Below are positions 42,924 through 51,546 of a stretch of DNA of 64,000 bases, one piece after another (within the stretch, counting starts at the first letter, position 1; every line of letters starts with the position of its first letter). The translations under genes were made by a program, and so were the position numbers. Source of the DNA: Bacillus sp. V2I10 (lineage in GTDB: Bacteria; Bacillota; Bacilli; Bacillales; Bacillaceae); contig NZ_JAUSYV010000001.1 of NCBI RefSeq assembly GCF_030817055.1, forward strand, positions 3,372,001 to 3,436,000. The letters run 5' to 3'. The notes under the pieces were generated by a model. The model was given only the letters and a program-made list of their open reading frames with translations, made no database searches and was not told where the DNA came from.

Positions 42924-43766
42924 TTAATTTTGTTTTTTCATTTCTGATTCATGCCAAGACCCTAATAACAGCTTGGAAATCAAGTTAACAATAAGGAAAA
43001 ATACGATGCCTAGAATGGCTGCTGAAATTCCACAGGCAAAGAGATAAGCTGTCTCCAACCTTGATGAAGCAACTGTGATTGCATATCCAATTCCGCCTGC
43101 ACCGCCTCCAATTCCAGCGATATATTCACCTACAATTGCACCAATAACAGCCAATGTACAAGATATCTTTAACCCTGCCATAATGTATGGTAGTGCTGCT
43201 GGAATTCTAACCTTCCACATGATTTGCCATTTTGAAGCTTGATACAGTTTTAATAAGTGAATCATTCCACTACTAGTTGAATTTAGGCCGATTAATGTAT
43301 TGGATAGCATAGGGAAAAATCCAATCGTAAAAGCAATAATAACAATAGCATTCATACCTGAACCAAACCAAATGACAATAATTGGAGCAATTGCAACGAT
43401 AGGAATGGTTTGTAAAAGGATCGCATAAGGATATAAGCTTTTTTCCAATAACTTAGAACTCGCCATTAAGATCGCGCCTAAAACCCCTCCAATTACACTA
43501 AAAACAAATCCTATAACCGCTTCTGTAATTGTAGTAAAAACAGCTGTACTAAGGTTTTCCCAATTACTAACCGCCGCTTGAAAAATATCAGTCGGCTTTG
43601 GTAATAAATAGTTAGGGATTTGAAATAGTTGTGCACCAAACTGCCAAAAAGAAAGAAAGAAAACGAATACTGCAATTGGTGGTATAATATTATTCGAAAT
43701 CTTCAGACTTTTCCTCTTACTCTCTTTTATCGGAACCTTAGCAACCTCTAGATGAGTATGCTCCAT
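42924..43766 (-). CDS. ABC transporter permease (SsuC/TauC/ThiX type)
   Basis: A 280-residue inner-membrane permease with about six segments and the binding-protein-dependent loop WKVRIPAALPYIMAGLKIS (about 190). It forms the channel of the NMT1-type importer. It lies 25 bp before the binding-protein gene and has the ribosome site ATAGGAGGTAGG. Confidence 0.9.
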   Translation of the reverse strand: MEHTHLEVAKVPIKESKRKSLKISNNIIPPIAVFVFFLSFWQFGAQLFQIPNYLLPKPTDIFQAAVSNWENLSTAVFTTITEAVIGFVFSVIGGVLGAILMASSKLLEKSLYPYAILLQTIPIVAIAPIIVIWFGSGMNAIVIIAFTIGFFPMLSNTLIGLNSTSSGMIHLLKLYQASKWQIMWKVRIPAALPYIMAGLKISCTLAVIGAIVGEYIAGIGGGAGGIGYAITVASSRLETAYLFACGISAAILGIVFFLIVNLISKLLLGSWHESEMKKQN

Positions 43767-43784
43767 CTAAACCTACCTCCTATT

Positions 43785-45119
43785 CTATTGAAATATCTCT
43801 TTATTACTAGGGATTTTTCCAGGGTTCAATAAACCGTAAGGATCGTTTTTTTTCTTCAAATTTTCAATTTCACGCATTCTTAAGTTATATCCTCCAAAAC
43901 CTAGTAAATAGGTGTGGGGATTATTTATTTGCACGCCTACACTTTCAAAAAAGTCGATAATCTCATTTAAGCGTTCCTCTGATTGATAGATTAGAACTGG
44001 AAGTGATGCTGGTGTAATCTCACCTTTGATTTTTATAAATTCAAAATGAAACTGTACTTCATAACCGTATTTCGCACGAATGGCATTCATCTGCTCGAAT
44101 ATCCTATGTTTGTCAAACCTAGCTTGCAAATACGTCATATTCTCTCCATGCTTATGAGCCCATAGCGTGGCATGATTCCAAGTAAAATCAGATAGCTTTA
44201 AGCCTTTTTGATACTTTTCTGCAGGAATTTTAAACGTTAGCTCTCCTTCATATTCTTTGGAAAGTTGCTCTAGTTTTTCTTCGGCCTCTTCTTCTATTTC
44301 TAGCATCACAATTGATTTATCATCCTGAAGGAATTTTTTTAATCCTTGAAAATGTGATGGAATTGGCCATTCACAAACTGAAACTAGGCGCTTAATAATC
44401 CCTTCATTGTGAGCAAGAGCATCACTAAATTCTACGGCTGACTGAAATGTAGGAAATGAGACAATATGTTGGACCCAATTTACTTTTGGTTCTACGAATA
44501 ATGTTGCTTCAATAACAATGCCAGTTGTTCCGTAGTTATGAATATATGCCTCCATGTTTTCACCACTTATAGTTAGTATTTGAGGCTCCTCTTCTATCGT
44601 CATAACCGTAATCGATTGAATATTACCATCCCACAAATCTCCCCATCTAATAGAACCAATTCCTCCTGATCCACCACATAAAAAGCCTCCTACTGTCGCT
44701 TTCATATAGGTGCTCGGGAAGATTCTTAATTCCTTCCCTTGTTGTCTAAGATTTTTTTCTAGTACTCCAAGTTTAACACCCGCTTGAACATGCGCTGTTG
44801 TTGAGTTTATTTTCATGATGCTGTCTAGCTTCGTCACATCTAAAATAATCCCACCTTCTAAAGGTATCGCTTGCCCATAATTACCTGTTCCAGCTCCCCT
44901 AACTGTTATTGGAACACGATTTTTTACAGCAAAGGCCACAACCATTTTTACTTCATCAATTGTGTCTGGTTGAACAGCACAGTCAGCTACCTTATCTTTC
45001 AGCTGTTTATATATTACCGGGGAATACCAGTAATAATCTTTAGATAAGCGCTCTTTAACAGATTCTGAGATTAATACTTTATCTTCACCTAATAAATCAA
45101 TTAATTGTTTAACCCACAT
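43785..45119 (-). CDS. FAD-binding oxidase/dehydrogenase (GlcD/VAO family)
   Basis: A 444-residue vanillyl-alcohol-oxidase-fold flavoprotein. The FAD-binding core VRGAGTGNYGQAIPLEGG (about 75-92) and TVGGFLCGGSGGIGSIRWGD (about 145-164) are clear; the C-terminal cap domain is present. Relatives oxidise hydroxy acids, amines or N-containing alcohols. It is embedded between two ABC transporter genes of the operon, so it probably acts on the imported substrate or an intermediate. Confidence 0.83.
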   Translation of the reverse strand: MWVKQLIDLLGEDKVLISESVKERLSKDYYWYSPVIYKQLKDKVADCAVQPDTIDEVKMVVAFAVKNRVPITVRGAGTGNYGQAIPLEGGIILDVTKLDSIMKINSTTAHVQAGVKLGVLEKNLRQQGKELRIFPSTYMKATVGGFLCGGSGGIGSIRWGDLWDGNIQSITVMTIEEEPQILTISGENMEAYIHNYGTTGIVIEATLFVEPKVNWVQHIVSFPTFQSAVEFSDALAHNEGIIKRLVSVCEWPIPSHFQGLKKFLQDDKSIVMLEIEEEAEEKLEQLSKEYEGELTFKIPAEKYQKGLKLSDFTWNHATLWAHKHGENMTYLQARFDKHRIFEQMNAIRAKYGYEVQFHFEFIKIKGEITPASLPVLIYQSEERLNEIIDFFESVGVQINNPHTYLLGFGGYNLRMREIENLKKKNDPYGLLNPGKIPSNKEIFQ

Positions 45120-45133
45120 ATGATTCCCTCCTA

Positions 45134-45937
45134 TTAAAACTTTAAATCTCGAGATACTTTTGCCGCTATATCACTAAAATCATGTGTTGTTCTAAAATCT
45201 TCTTTCCGAGGAAATGGTAGGGGTACCTCTACTATCGATTCAATTTTCCCTGGACTAGGTGTCATAACGGCTATTTTGGTTGACAAATATACTGCTTCAA
45301 ATACATTATGAGTAATAAATAAAACAGTCATTTTTTCAGCTTCCCAAATTCTTAGGAGCTCTGATTGTAAATTTTGTCTCGTAATCTCATCTAAAGCTCC
45401 AAATGGTTCATCCATTAATAATAATTTAGGCTTTGCAACAAGGGCCCGTGCAATTGATACACGCATTTTCATCCCGCCTGAAAGCTCACGAGGTAATGCT
45501 TTTGTATAGTCTGATAATCCAACCATGTCAAGGACGTGACGTGCTTTTTCATTTTTTTCCTGTTTCGTAAAGTTGCGGAATTCTAAAGGAAGCATGACAT
45601 TATCTAAAACAGAACGCCATGGTAGTAGAGTTGGTTCTTGGAAAACAAATGACACATCGGTGCTTTGTTGTTGAGCAAGCCTGGGTGTTGTACCTAAGAT
45701 TTCTAGGTTTCCTGCAGAATGATCAATAATTCCAGATATCATATTAAAGATGGTTGACTTTCCACATCCAGAAGGACCAACAAAGGAAATAAACTCTCCT
45801 TGATGAATGTCTAAGCTGACATTCTGAACAGCTATTTTTCCATTTGGATATACTTTGCTCACATTATCCATATAAACAACTGGATGTTCTAAAACTTGTT
45901 GATTCTCCTCAGATAATGTTGATATATTTTGACTCAA
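45134..45937 (-). CDS. ABC transporter ATP-binding protein (SsuB/TauB type)
   Basis: A 267-residue ATPase: GPSGCGKST (about 54-62), signature LSGGMKMRVSIARAL (about 155), LLMDEPFGALD and FITHN. It starts with TTG. It drives the NMT1-type importer with the permease and binding protein encoded downstream, across one interposed oxidase gene. Confidence 0.9.
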   Translation of the reverse strand: MSQNISTLSEENQQVLEHPVVYMDNVSKVYPNGKIAVQNVSLDIHQGEFISFVGPSGCGKSTIFNMISGIIDHSAGNLEILGTTPRLAQQQSTDVSFVFQEPTLLPWRSVLDNVMLPLEFRNFTKQEKNEKARHVLDMVGLSDYTKALPRELSGGMKMRVSIARALVAKPKLLLMDEPFGALDEITRQNLQSELLRIWEAEKMTVLFITHNVFEAVYLSTKIAVMTPSPGKIESIVEVPLPFPRKEDFRTTHDFSDIAAKVSRDLKF

Positions 45938-45949
45938 TCTAAGTCCCCC

Positions 45950-46774
45950 TTACTGTTTCACCATTTTGTTACTAATTTCATCAATATCAAAATTACACAT
46001 TTCTTTTAATGCTTCTGCAAGTGATTCAGAAACAAATCTATTAATTTCTATTCCTTTCTCTAATGTTGCTTTTTTAGCATCTCCAGCTACACCTGAAGTA
46101 GAAATATCATTGATTACCCATGCAAAATAGCTAGTTCCTTTTAAATAAAGATGCTTAGTATTCTCTGGTAAACTTATAAATTCAGTTGGACATTTTTCAG
46201 GATGAACCCAGTTGTTTTTATAATGAAGTACCATAGAGGTTTCTACGTCTCCCCCATGTATTCCATACTTTTGCTCTTGTTCAGTGATCAGTGAATTTGT
46301 TTTTGATGAGCCAGGATTTAATCGAAATACCATCATTCCTGTTTCGATTCTAATTTCTCTTGAAATCATATTTAATAAATCATGGTTGCCCCCATGCGTA
46401 TTAAACAAGAGAAGTCTTTTAAATCCACTTACATGAACACTTTTTGCAATATCCATAACAACTGATTGTAACGTTGAGGCTGATAGGGTCATTGTACCCG
46501 GCATGCCAGCGTGTTCGGTGCTTTTTCCATAAGGTAAAGGTGGTAAAATCCAAATATTCTCATTTTCATCTAGCAATTCAAATGCCTGATTTAACAACCC
46601 TTCTCCAATTAAAGTATCAGTATAAATAGGTAAATGAGGACCATGCTGTTCAATCGCTCCAATGGGGAGAATAATTAATGCATCATCCTTTCTTAATTCT
46701 TTCACCTCTTCTGTCGTCAGACGAGGTAGAAATCTTTTTTCAAATGCAATACCCTTGTATCTTTCGTTTAGCAT
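45950..46774 (-). CDS. Creatininase-family amidohydrolase
   Basis: A 274-residue creatininase-family metalloenzyme. It shows LPIGAIEQHGPHLPIYTDT (about 38-56), NTHGGNHDLL (about 125) and HGGDVETSM (about 173-181), the conserved metal-site residues. Relatives open creatinine, formamidopyrimidine or similar amides. ATG 46774 is better spaced from AAAGG than the upstream TTG 46783. It follows a small broken frame and precedes the ABC ATPase gene by 13 bp. Confidence 0.88.
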   Translation of the reverse strand: MLNERYKGIAFEKRFLPRLTTEEVKELRKDDALIILPIGAIEQHGPHLPIYTDTLIGEGLLNQAFELLDENENIWILPPLPYGKSTEHAGMPGTMTLSASTLQSVVMDIAKSVHVSGFKRLLLFNTHGGNHDLLNMISREIRIETGMMVFRLNPGSSKTNSLITEQEQKYGIHGGDVETSMVLHYKNNWVHPEKCPTEFISLPENTKHLYLKGTSYFAWVINDISTSGVAGDAKKATLEKGIEINRFVSESLAEALKEMCNFDIDEISNKMVKQ

Positions 46775-46789
46775 ATCTATCAACCTTTC

Positions 46790-46975
46790 CTATTGGAATT
46801 CTTTCCCGAAATGTTTATACCACTCCATACACTGTTCTGAAAGCATTGATTCCTTTTCTTGTTCTGAACAGCACAACTCTTTTTTCAAGGATAAATACTT
46901 ACATTGCTTATCTTTCAACTCATGAGAATAAGCAGCTGCTTGCCATTATTTTACTAATACATGTTCTTTTATCAT
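46790..46975 (-). pseudogene. Small Cys-rich ORF interrupted by TAA at codon 10
   Basis: ATG 46975 follows the strong site GGAGGGAAC. The frame reads MIKEHVLVK, TAA, then WQAAAYSHELKDKQCKYLSL, KKELCCSEQEKESMLSEQCM, EWYKHFGKEFQ and TAG, directly before the creatininase gene. It has five Cys in 51 codons after the stop. It could be a recently broken small gene or a leader peptide with fortuitous continuation. I do not recognise the family. Confidence 0.45.
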
Positions 46976-47027
46976 TATGTTGTTCCCTCCAGTCATAATA
47001 TTATTATTTAAAAGTTATCAAATGTTA

Positions 47028-47276
47028 TCATTTAATCAATTGTATATTTGTGCGAAAAGGAGTGTCTGCCACCTTAATTGACTCTGTTGGACAACCATCA
47101 CAAGCGTCTAATAAATCCTCATATAAATCTTCATCTACAGCTACTATCCCTGTATTGTTATCAAGTATAACTTCAGCCAATCCTTCATCATCATAATCAA
47201 AAACATCAGGAGCAGCTGCGCCACATGCTCCACAAGCGATACAAGTTTCTTTATCAACAATCGTAAATTTAGCCAT
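47028..47276 (-). CDS. [4Fe-4S]-type ferredoxin, Bacillus Fer family
   Basis: An 82-residue ferredoxin with DKETCIACGACGAAAPDVFDY (three Cys of one cluster, with the CxxCxxC spacing) and DGCPTESI (fourth Cys). It is acidic and matches the size of Bacillus Fer. In this operon it should pass electrons from the adjacent reductase to the Rieske oxygenase. Because such operons more often use [2Fe-2S] ferredoxins, the pairing is noteworthy. Confidence 0.93.
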   Translation of the reverse strand: MAKFTIVDKETCIACGACGAAAPDVFDYDDEGLAEVILDNNTGIVAVDEDLYEDLLDACDGCPTESIKVADTPFRTNIQLIK

Positions 47277-47302
47277 TTAATATATCTTATCCCCTTTCTA
47301 CA

Positions 47303-48298
47303 TTAAGCAAAAACAGACGTACTATGTAGCGGCTGTACTTTTGCTTTTGGATCCAAATAGGATTTTGCATTATTTACAGCCGTTGGTGCTTCTCCAAAAC
47401 CTGTTGCAATCAATTTTACTTTTCCATTAAATGTACAGACATCACCAGCAGCATAAACTCCTGGAATATTCGTTTCCATTCTTGAATTGACCAAAATGGA
47501 ATTCCTATCAATCTCTAATCCCCAGTCTTTTATAGAGCCAAGTGAAGATACAAAACCATAATTAACAATCACATCATCCACTTCAATTTTTTCTGTCGTG
47601 CGCCCATTGACCTTTTCAAGGACTACAGCGTTAATTCGATTGTTATTTCCTATTATTTCTAGTGGTACATAGGGAGTTTTTATTGTAACGTTTGAATCCT
47701 GTAGTTGCTCAACACTATGTTCATGTGCTCGAAATTTTTCCCTTCGATGAACGAGAGTTACTTTTTCCGCGATTGATTCAAGCATCAGTGCCCAATCAAC
47801 AGCAGAATCTCCTCCCCCACAAACCATAACTTTTTTGTTTCTAAATCTTTCCAAATCATTAATAAAATAATGAAGGTTTGTTCCTTCATATTCTTCGGCT
47901 CCTTCAAGCTCCATCTTTCTTGGTTGAAATGCACCATTTCCAGCAGTAATAATTATGGTTTTTGTTATATGTTCTTCAATATCGGTAGTAAGTTTAATTA
48001 GACCATTTTCCTGAATTTCAAGATCTTTCGCGACTTGTTCTAAACAAATCGTTGGATTGAATTGGTTCATTTGTTCTATAAGTCTATTAACTAACTCTAG
48101 TGCTCTTATTTTTGGAAAACCAGCTACATCATAAATATATTTTTCAGGATAAAGAGTTGAAAGCGGGCCCCCAAGCTGAGGTAAACTTTCGATAATTTTC
48201 ACAGATGAATTTCGCATTCCTCCGTAGAAGGATGCAAAGAGCCCTGTTGGACCTCCGCCAATAATTGTAATGTCATATATCTTCGAATCTTTTTTCAA
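47303..48298 (-). CDS. Ferredoxin-NADP+ reductase, thioredoxin-reductase-like (YumC type)
   Basis: A 331-residue flavoprotein with ITIIGGGPTGLFASFY (about 10-25) and VMVCGGGDSAVDWAL (about 157-171), and AAGDVCTFNGKVKLIATGFGEA near the C-terminus. It lacks the CxxC redox pair of thioredoxin reductase and has the longer tail of FNR type 2. It lies 26 bp before the ferredoxin gene and would feed NADPH electrons to it. Confidence 0.92.
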   Translation of the reverse strand: MKKDSKIYDITIIGGGPTGLFASFYGGMRNSSVKIIESLPQLGGPLSTLYPEKYIYDVAGFPKIRALELVNRLIEQMNQFNPTICLEQVAKDLEIQENGLIKLTTDIEEHITKTIIITAGNGAFQPRKMELEGAEEYEGTNLHYFINDLERFRNKKVMVCGGGDSAVDWALMLESIAEKVTLVHRREKFRAHEHSVEQLQDSNVTIKTPYVPLEIIGNNNRINAVVLEKVNGRTTEKIEVDDVIVNYGFVSSLGSIKDWGLEIDRNSILVNSRMETNIPGVYAAGDVCTFNGKVKLIATGFGEAPTAVNNAKSYLDPKAKVQPLHSTSVFA

Positions 48299-48371
48299 TC
48301 TAAATCCTCCTATATTCCAATTCTTATTGATTTTTTTATTATTAAAAATTTAGTTTATAAAAAGATACACC

Positions 48372-49424
48372 TTAACTTGTATATAGATCTCCAAGACCTA
48401 TTTGTTTTAGAAGTTTCCTATAAGCAATAGATGTTTTATCTGCATTAATATGAGCCTCCATTTGAAGGTCCAATGGTAAATCTTCGGGCTTTTGATTTTC
48501 AACCATTTCTCTATCTTCCATAAAAATTTGAAGATTAAATGTATACACATCTTCAATTGGAGACTCCTTATCAAAATTACGTGCAATTGGTGCAAATAAT
48601 CTAGTTTCACTAGCAGAGATTGGACTTGCTGCATTCATAATCCATAATTCTCCACCGTTCGGAAAGTAAACCTTTAAGGTAGCTGTAAAAGGAGGATATA
48701 CATCAAAGACACGCAGCCATTCAAAACCTTCTGGATTGCGATGCTGAAACGCCTTTGGATAATTACTTACCGAGCTTAAATATTCCACATGCAAGCCATA
48801 CTCCTTAGTGTCTACTTGGTATTTTGGAACGATAGCATTATTACGATCTGCAAATGATTCTGTATGCACCCATGCAAAGTGAGCGACATCTAAAAATCCT
48901 TCCACTTGCCTTCCAGATGAACCATTAATATCAAAAGATGGGCAGACAATCTGTTGAAAGTTTGAATCATCCCACGCAGAGAATGATGGAAGATTATTAA
49001 TCTCTCCTGTAATTGAGGTCCAGACTAATCCGAAGTTTTCTACTACTGGATAAACTTTCATGCATAAACGTGGGGATATCTTTGCATCTGGATGAGCTGG
49101 AATAGCTGTACATTTCCCATCTGTTGTATACCGAAATCCATGATAAGGACAAACAATTTCTTCTCCTTCTACCCAACCCATACTAAGAGGAACACCACGA
49201 TGTACACAAAGGTCACGTGCAACAACAATTTTATTTTTGGTACGATAAGTCACCAAGTTTACATCAAGGAGCTTAACAGCTAATGGTTTATCGGTAACTT
49301 CCTCTGATCTGGCAATAGGGAACCAATATTTACTTAAAACATTCCAATCTTCCAATGTAAAGGTGCAGTCTCGAGGATACTCAGAGTTTTTTTTATTTTT
49401 TTGTATTGTTGTATTTTCTTTCAT
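48372..49424 (-). CDS. Rieske non-haem iron oxygenase (VanA/NdmA-like)
   Basis: A 350-residue Rieske oxygenase alpha-type subunit. The [2Fe-2S] ligands lie in CVHRGVPLSMGWVEGEEIVC, PYHGFRY (about 72-98) and the catalytic domain has LDVAHFAWVHTE (about 185). The short, alpha-only length resembles O- and N-demethylases such as VanA, NdmA and TsaM. With its own ferredoxin and reductase downstream it forms a complete three-part oxygenase. The substrate is unknown; an N- or O-methylated heterocycle would suit the neighbouring amidohydrolases. Confidence 0.88.
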   Translation of the reverse strand: MKENTTIQKNKKNSEYPRDCTFTLEDWNVLSKYWFPIARSEEVTDKPLAVKLLDVNLVTYRTKNKIVVARDLCVHRGVPLSMGWVEGEEIVCPYHGFRYTTDGKCTAIPAHPDAKISPRLCMKVYPVVENFGLVWTSITGEINNLPSFSAWDDSNFQQIVCPSFDINGSSGRQVEGFLDVAHFAWVHTESFADRNNAIVPKYQVDTKEYGLHVEYLSSVSNYPKAFQHRNPEGFEWLRVFDVYPPFTATLKVYFPNGGELWIMNAASPISASETRLFAPIARNFDKESPIEDVYTFNLQIFMEDREMVENQKPEDLPLDLQMEAHINADKTSIAYRKLLKQIGLGDLYTS

Positions 49425-49506
49425 ATCATTTCATCCTTCCTTTAGAAATTATTTATTTAGTTATTTTTCAGAATATCCCCCTCTTTAAAGCATGATTTAA
49501 AGAAAT

Positions 49507-49554
49507 GAGCCGTGAAAACAAAGGATGAAGATTCATCTTTTGTTTTCACGGCTC
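49507..49554 (-). terminator. Long leader hairpin before the Rieske operon
   Basis: GAGCCGTGAAAACAAA pairs almost perfectly with TTTGTTTTCACGGCTC. It lies between the DUF2294 gene and the Rieske gene. A very similar stem occurs at 50573-50614 and a related one at 19182-19222. Confidence 0.75.
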
Positions 49555-49645
49555 TTTCCTTCCGTAAACAGAGGTTAAGCATCCGTAACTTTATTTTAAT
49601 GATTGAAGAAAAAACATTTTAATGTGTTTTCATCAATTCTTTTAT

Positions 49646-49987
49646 TTATCTAATTATCGAATTCTCAAAACAAATAACCGTACACGCTGTTCTCTGAACT
49701 GGATCGTAATCTCTAAAAACAGAACTTATATTTACATTTAATGATTTTTCTAATCTCTCTTTTAACAGCTTTTTATACCTTGATGATAAAGCGGAATCTA
49801 GCGAAAAGACGAGCTCGCTATATTCATCTTTTAGTGCATCCAATGCAGGTATACGCTTTGAGCTTGCAAAGATAAATGCTTTATTATCAATAATATCAAT
49901 CTTTTGATCATGTACACCTATACTAAAGATTTCTTTGCTAATCTCATTATAAAGGGCAGCTAATTGTTTTTTTGAAATATACCCCAT
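49646..49987 (-). CDS. DUF2294 family protein (Rieske-block copy)
   Basis: A 113-residue DUF2294 protein: YISKKQLAALYNEISKEIFS, VHDQKIDIIDNKAFIFASSK and SVFRDYDPVQRTACTVICFE, matching the 19320-19661 copy throughout. The function is not known. ATG 49987 follows AAAGGTGA. It stands at the head of the Rieske operon, separated by a strong hairpin, the same layout as at the purine block. Confidence 0.8.
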   Translation of the reverse strand: MGYISKKQLAALYNEISKEIFSIGVHDQKIDIIDNKAFIFASSKRIPALDALKDEYSELVFSLDSALSSRYKKLLKERLEKSLNVNISSVFRDYDPVQRTACTVICFENSIIR

Positions 49988-50127
49988 ATGTATTCACCTT
50001 TCACCAAAAAATAAGTTATTATTATAGTAATCTTTAAAAATAAACACATCTATTTATTTGCAATATTTTCTAACATAGTATTTTTTTGTGTAATAAAAGT
50101 TTATTCGTACTAATAATTTATAGATCG

Positions 50128-50403
50128 TTAAAGGAGGATTTTCGGTCTTGCTGCTAAAGCGCGGGCGATTGAAACTCTCATTTTCATACCGCCCGATAAT
50201 TGTCTTGGGTAAGATTTCATATAATCTATTAATCCAACCATTTCTAAAACTCTCTTAGCCCTTTCTTTATGGTTCCGTTTATCGCCCCCTCGGAGCTCTA
50301 ACGGGATGAGGACATTTCTTTGATCATGGGAACCTATACTGAAAATTTCTTGAAAAATTTGATTGTAAAGTTGGGCTATTTGCTTCTTAGAGATAGTAGC
50401 CAT
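50128..50403 (-). pseudogene. Chimeric relic: DUF2294 start fused to an ABC ATPase piece
   Basis: The first 29 codons (ATISKKQIAQLYNQIFQEIF, SIGSHDQR) are a DUF2294 N-terminus. They run in frame into NVLIPLELRGGDKRNHKERA and LSGGMKMRVSIARALAARPK, an internal piece of an SsuB-type ATPase, and stop before Walker B. The ATPase piece is related to, but differs from, the gene at 45134-45937. It must come from a deletion joining two genes of a paralogous cluster. A stable 91-residue product is possible but would lack both domains' functions. Confidence 0.8.
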
Positions 50404-50572
50404 TGAGTTTCACCTTTTTCTTATCGCTTTAAGTAATTTTATATTACTACTAGATTATCTATAAGCCTACATTCATGTGAGGTTTTATTACATGGTTTTT
50501 TTATCATAAATATGTCGGTATAATAGTTTGAAAATACGAACTCTGTCTAGCGATCATTATTTTCAATAAAAA

Positions 50573-50614
50573 GAGCCGTGAAGGTAGAAGAAACTTCTTC
50601 TATCTTCACGGCTC
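50573..50614 (-). terminator. Second GAGCCGTGAAG leader hairpin
   Basis: GAGCCGTGAAGATAGAAGAA pairs with TTCTTCTACCTTCACGGCTC (read leftwards). It shares AAGAGCCGTGAA and CGGAAGGAAAGAGCCGTG with the hairpin before the Rieske gene. It precedes the chimeric relic. Confidence 0.75.
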
Positions 50615-50702
50615 TTTCCTTCCGATAAACAGTATAGGCAAACTACAGCTTCGCAGTTGGCCTATAACTAGATAGATTTTGTTTATTTATTTCAAAATGA
50701 TT

Positions 50703-51470
50703 TTATCTCAACTCGTCATCCAAAGGTACAATAACTTCATCTAATGTCTTTCTCCACTGACGCTTCATTTCTGGTCCGTATTTCAATGGTTTTGCATCTG
50801 AATGTACGGCTTTATACTTATCAATTTGCTTGCTGTTGATGACTCCCCCAATATTCGGAATAGGGTCTGTTCCTATCTCATATTGAACAGCAGATGCATA
50901 GAGCTCTCTTTCTTCCACAAACCACGTACTCGCGAAATCTTCTATCGCTTTATTATAGGATTGCGTAAAATAACGCCGTTTGACGACAAGAATATCTTCC
51001 TCTGCTTCTATTTCTTTGTTATCAATAGCGTTTAAGATGGATCGGTAGACCTCTTTAACAATCTCTGATTTTTTCAACTTTTGAAGTGCTTTTTCAATTT
51101 CTGATCGGATATTCTGATTGTTTGCAGAATACGTTCCTAATAATTGGTCTATATATGTTGAATCAATATCATAGATCTTAATCGCATTTTCTCCATAGAA
51201 TTCAATGCCTGAGAAATCTGGTCCTGGTCCGTCACCCCCTTCATCGACTAGCGATCCCTTAACTGTGTTGTACACACCAATATATTCTTCTAAGGTCTTC
51301 ACCTGTTCTTGAAGTACTTTTGATTTCTCCATCTCATCGTTGTAATCATCATACGTAACTAAAGCTTCGTAGGCGTTGTTTAGCTCTTGAAAAGCTTTCA
51401 CAAATTCAATTCAAGTTTCAAGTGAAGAATGCTCATTAATATCTGTTGGATTAGGAAAGGTCTGACTAAA
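50703..51470 (-). pseudogene. Type I restriction enzyme R subunit (HsdR), C-terminal relic
   Basis: From GTG 51401 the frame gives 232 residues (VKAFQELNNAYEALVTYDDY, DFSGIEFYGENAIKIYDIDS, LVVKRRYFTQSY, WRKTLDEVIVPLDDELR) that match the C-terminal helical domain of HsdR. The same frame continues upstream (TFPNPTDINEHSSLET, stop, IEFVKAFQEL) with one TGA where a Trp would fit. The ATPase and nuclease domains, hsdM and hsdS are absent. It is a remnant of a lost type I system. Confidence 0.78.
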
Positions 51471-51514
51471 AAAATCTAACAAAGTCTACTAAAAAGAGTT
51501 TGTTAGATTTTTTT
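51468..51514 (-). terminator. Terminator of the chromate transporter pair
   Basis: AAAAAATCTAACAAA / TTTGTTAGATTTTTT with a 15-base loop, 32 bp past the second chr gene. It also overlaps the upstream end of the HsdR relic. Confidence 0.85.
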
Positions 51515-51546
51515 GCTATTTATATTTGAAATGTCGTGGATTCATC

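Noticed and set aside
46946..46948. Recoding at the TAA of the small Cys-rich frame
   Set aside because: TAA is not used for selenocysteine, and no readthrough signal is apparent; a broken gene is simpler.
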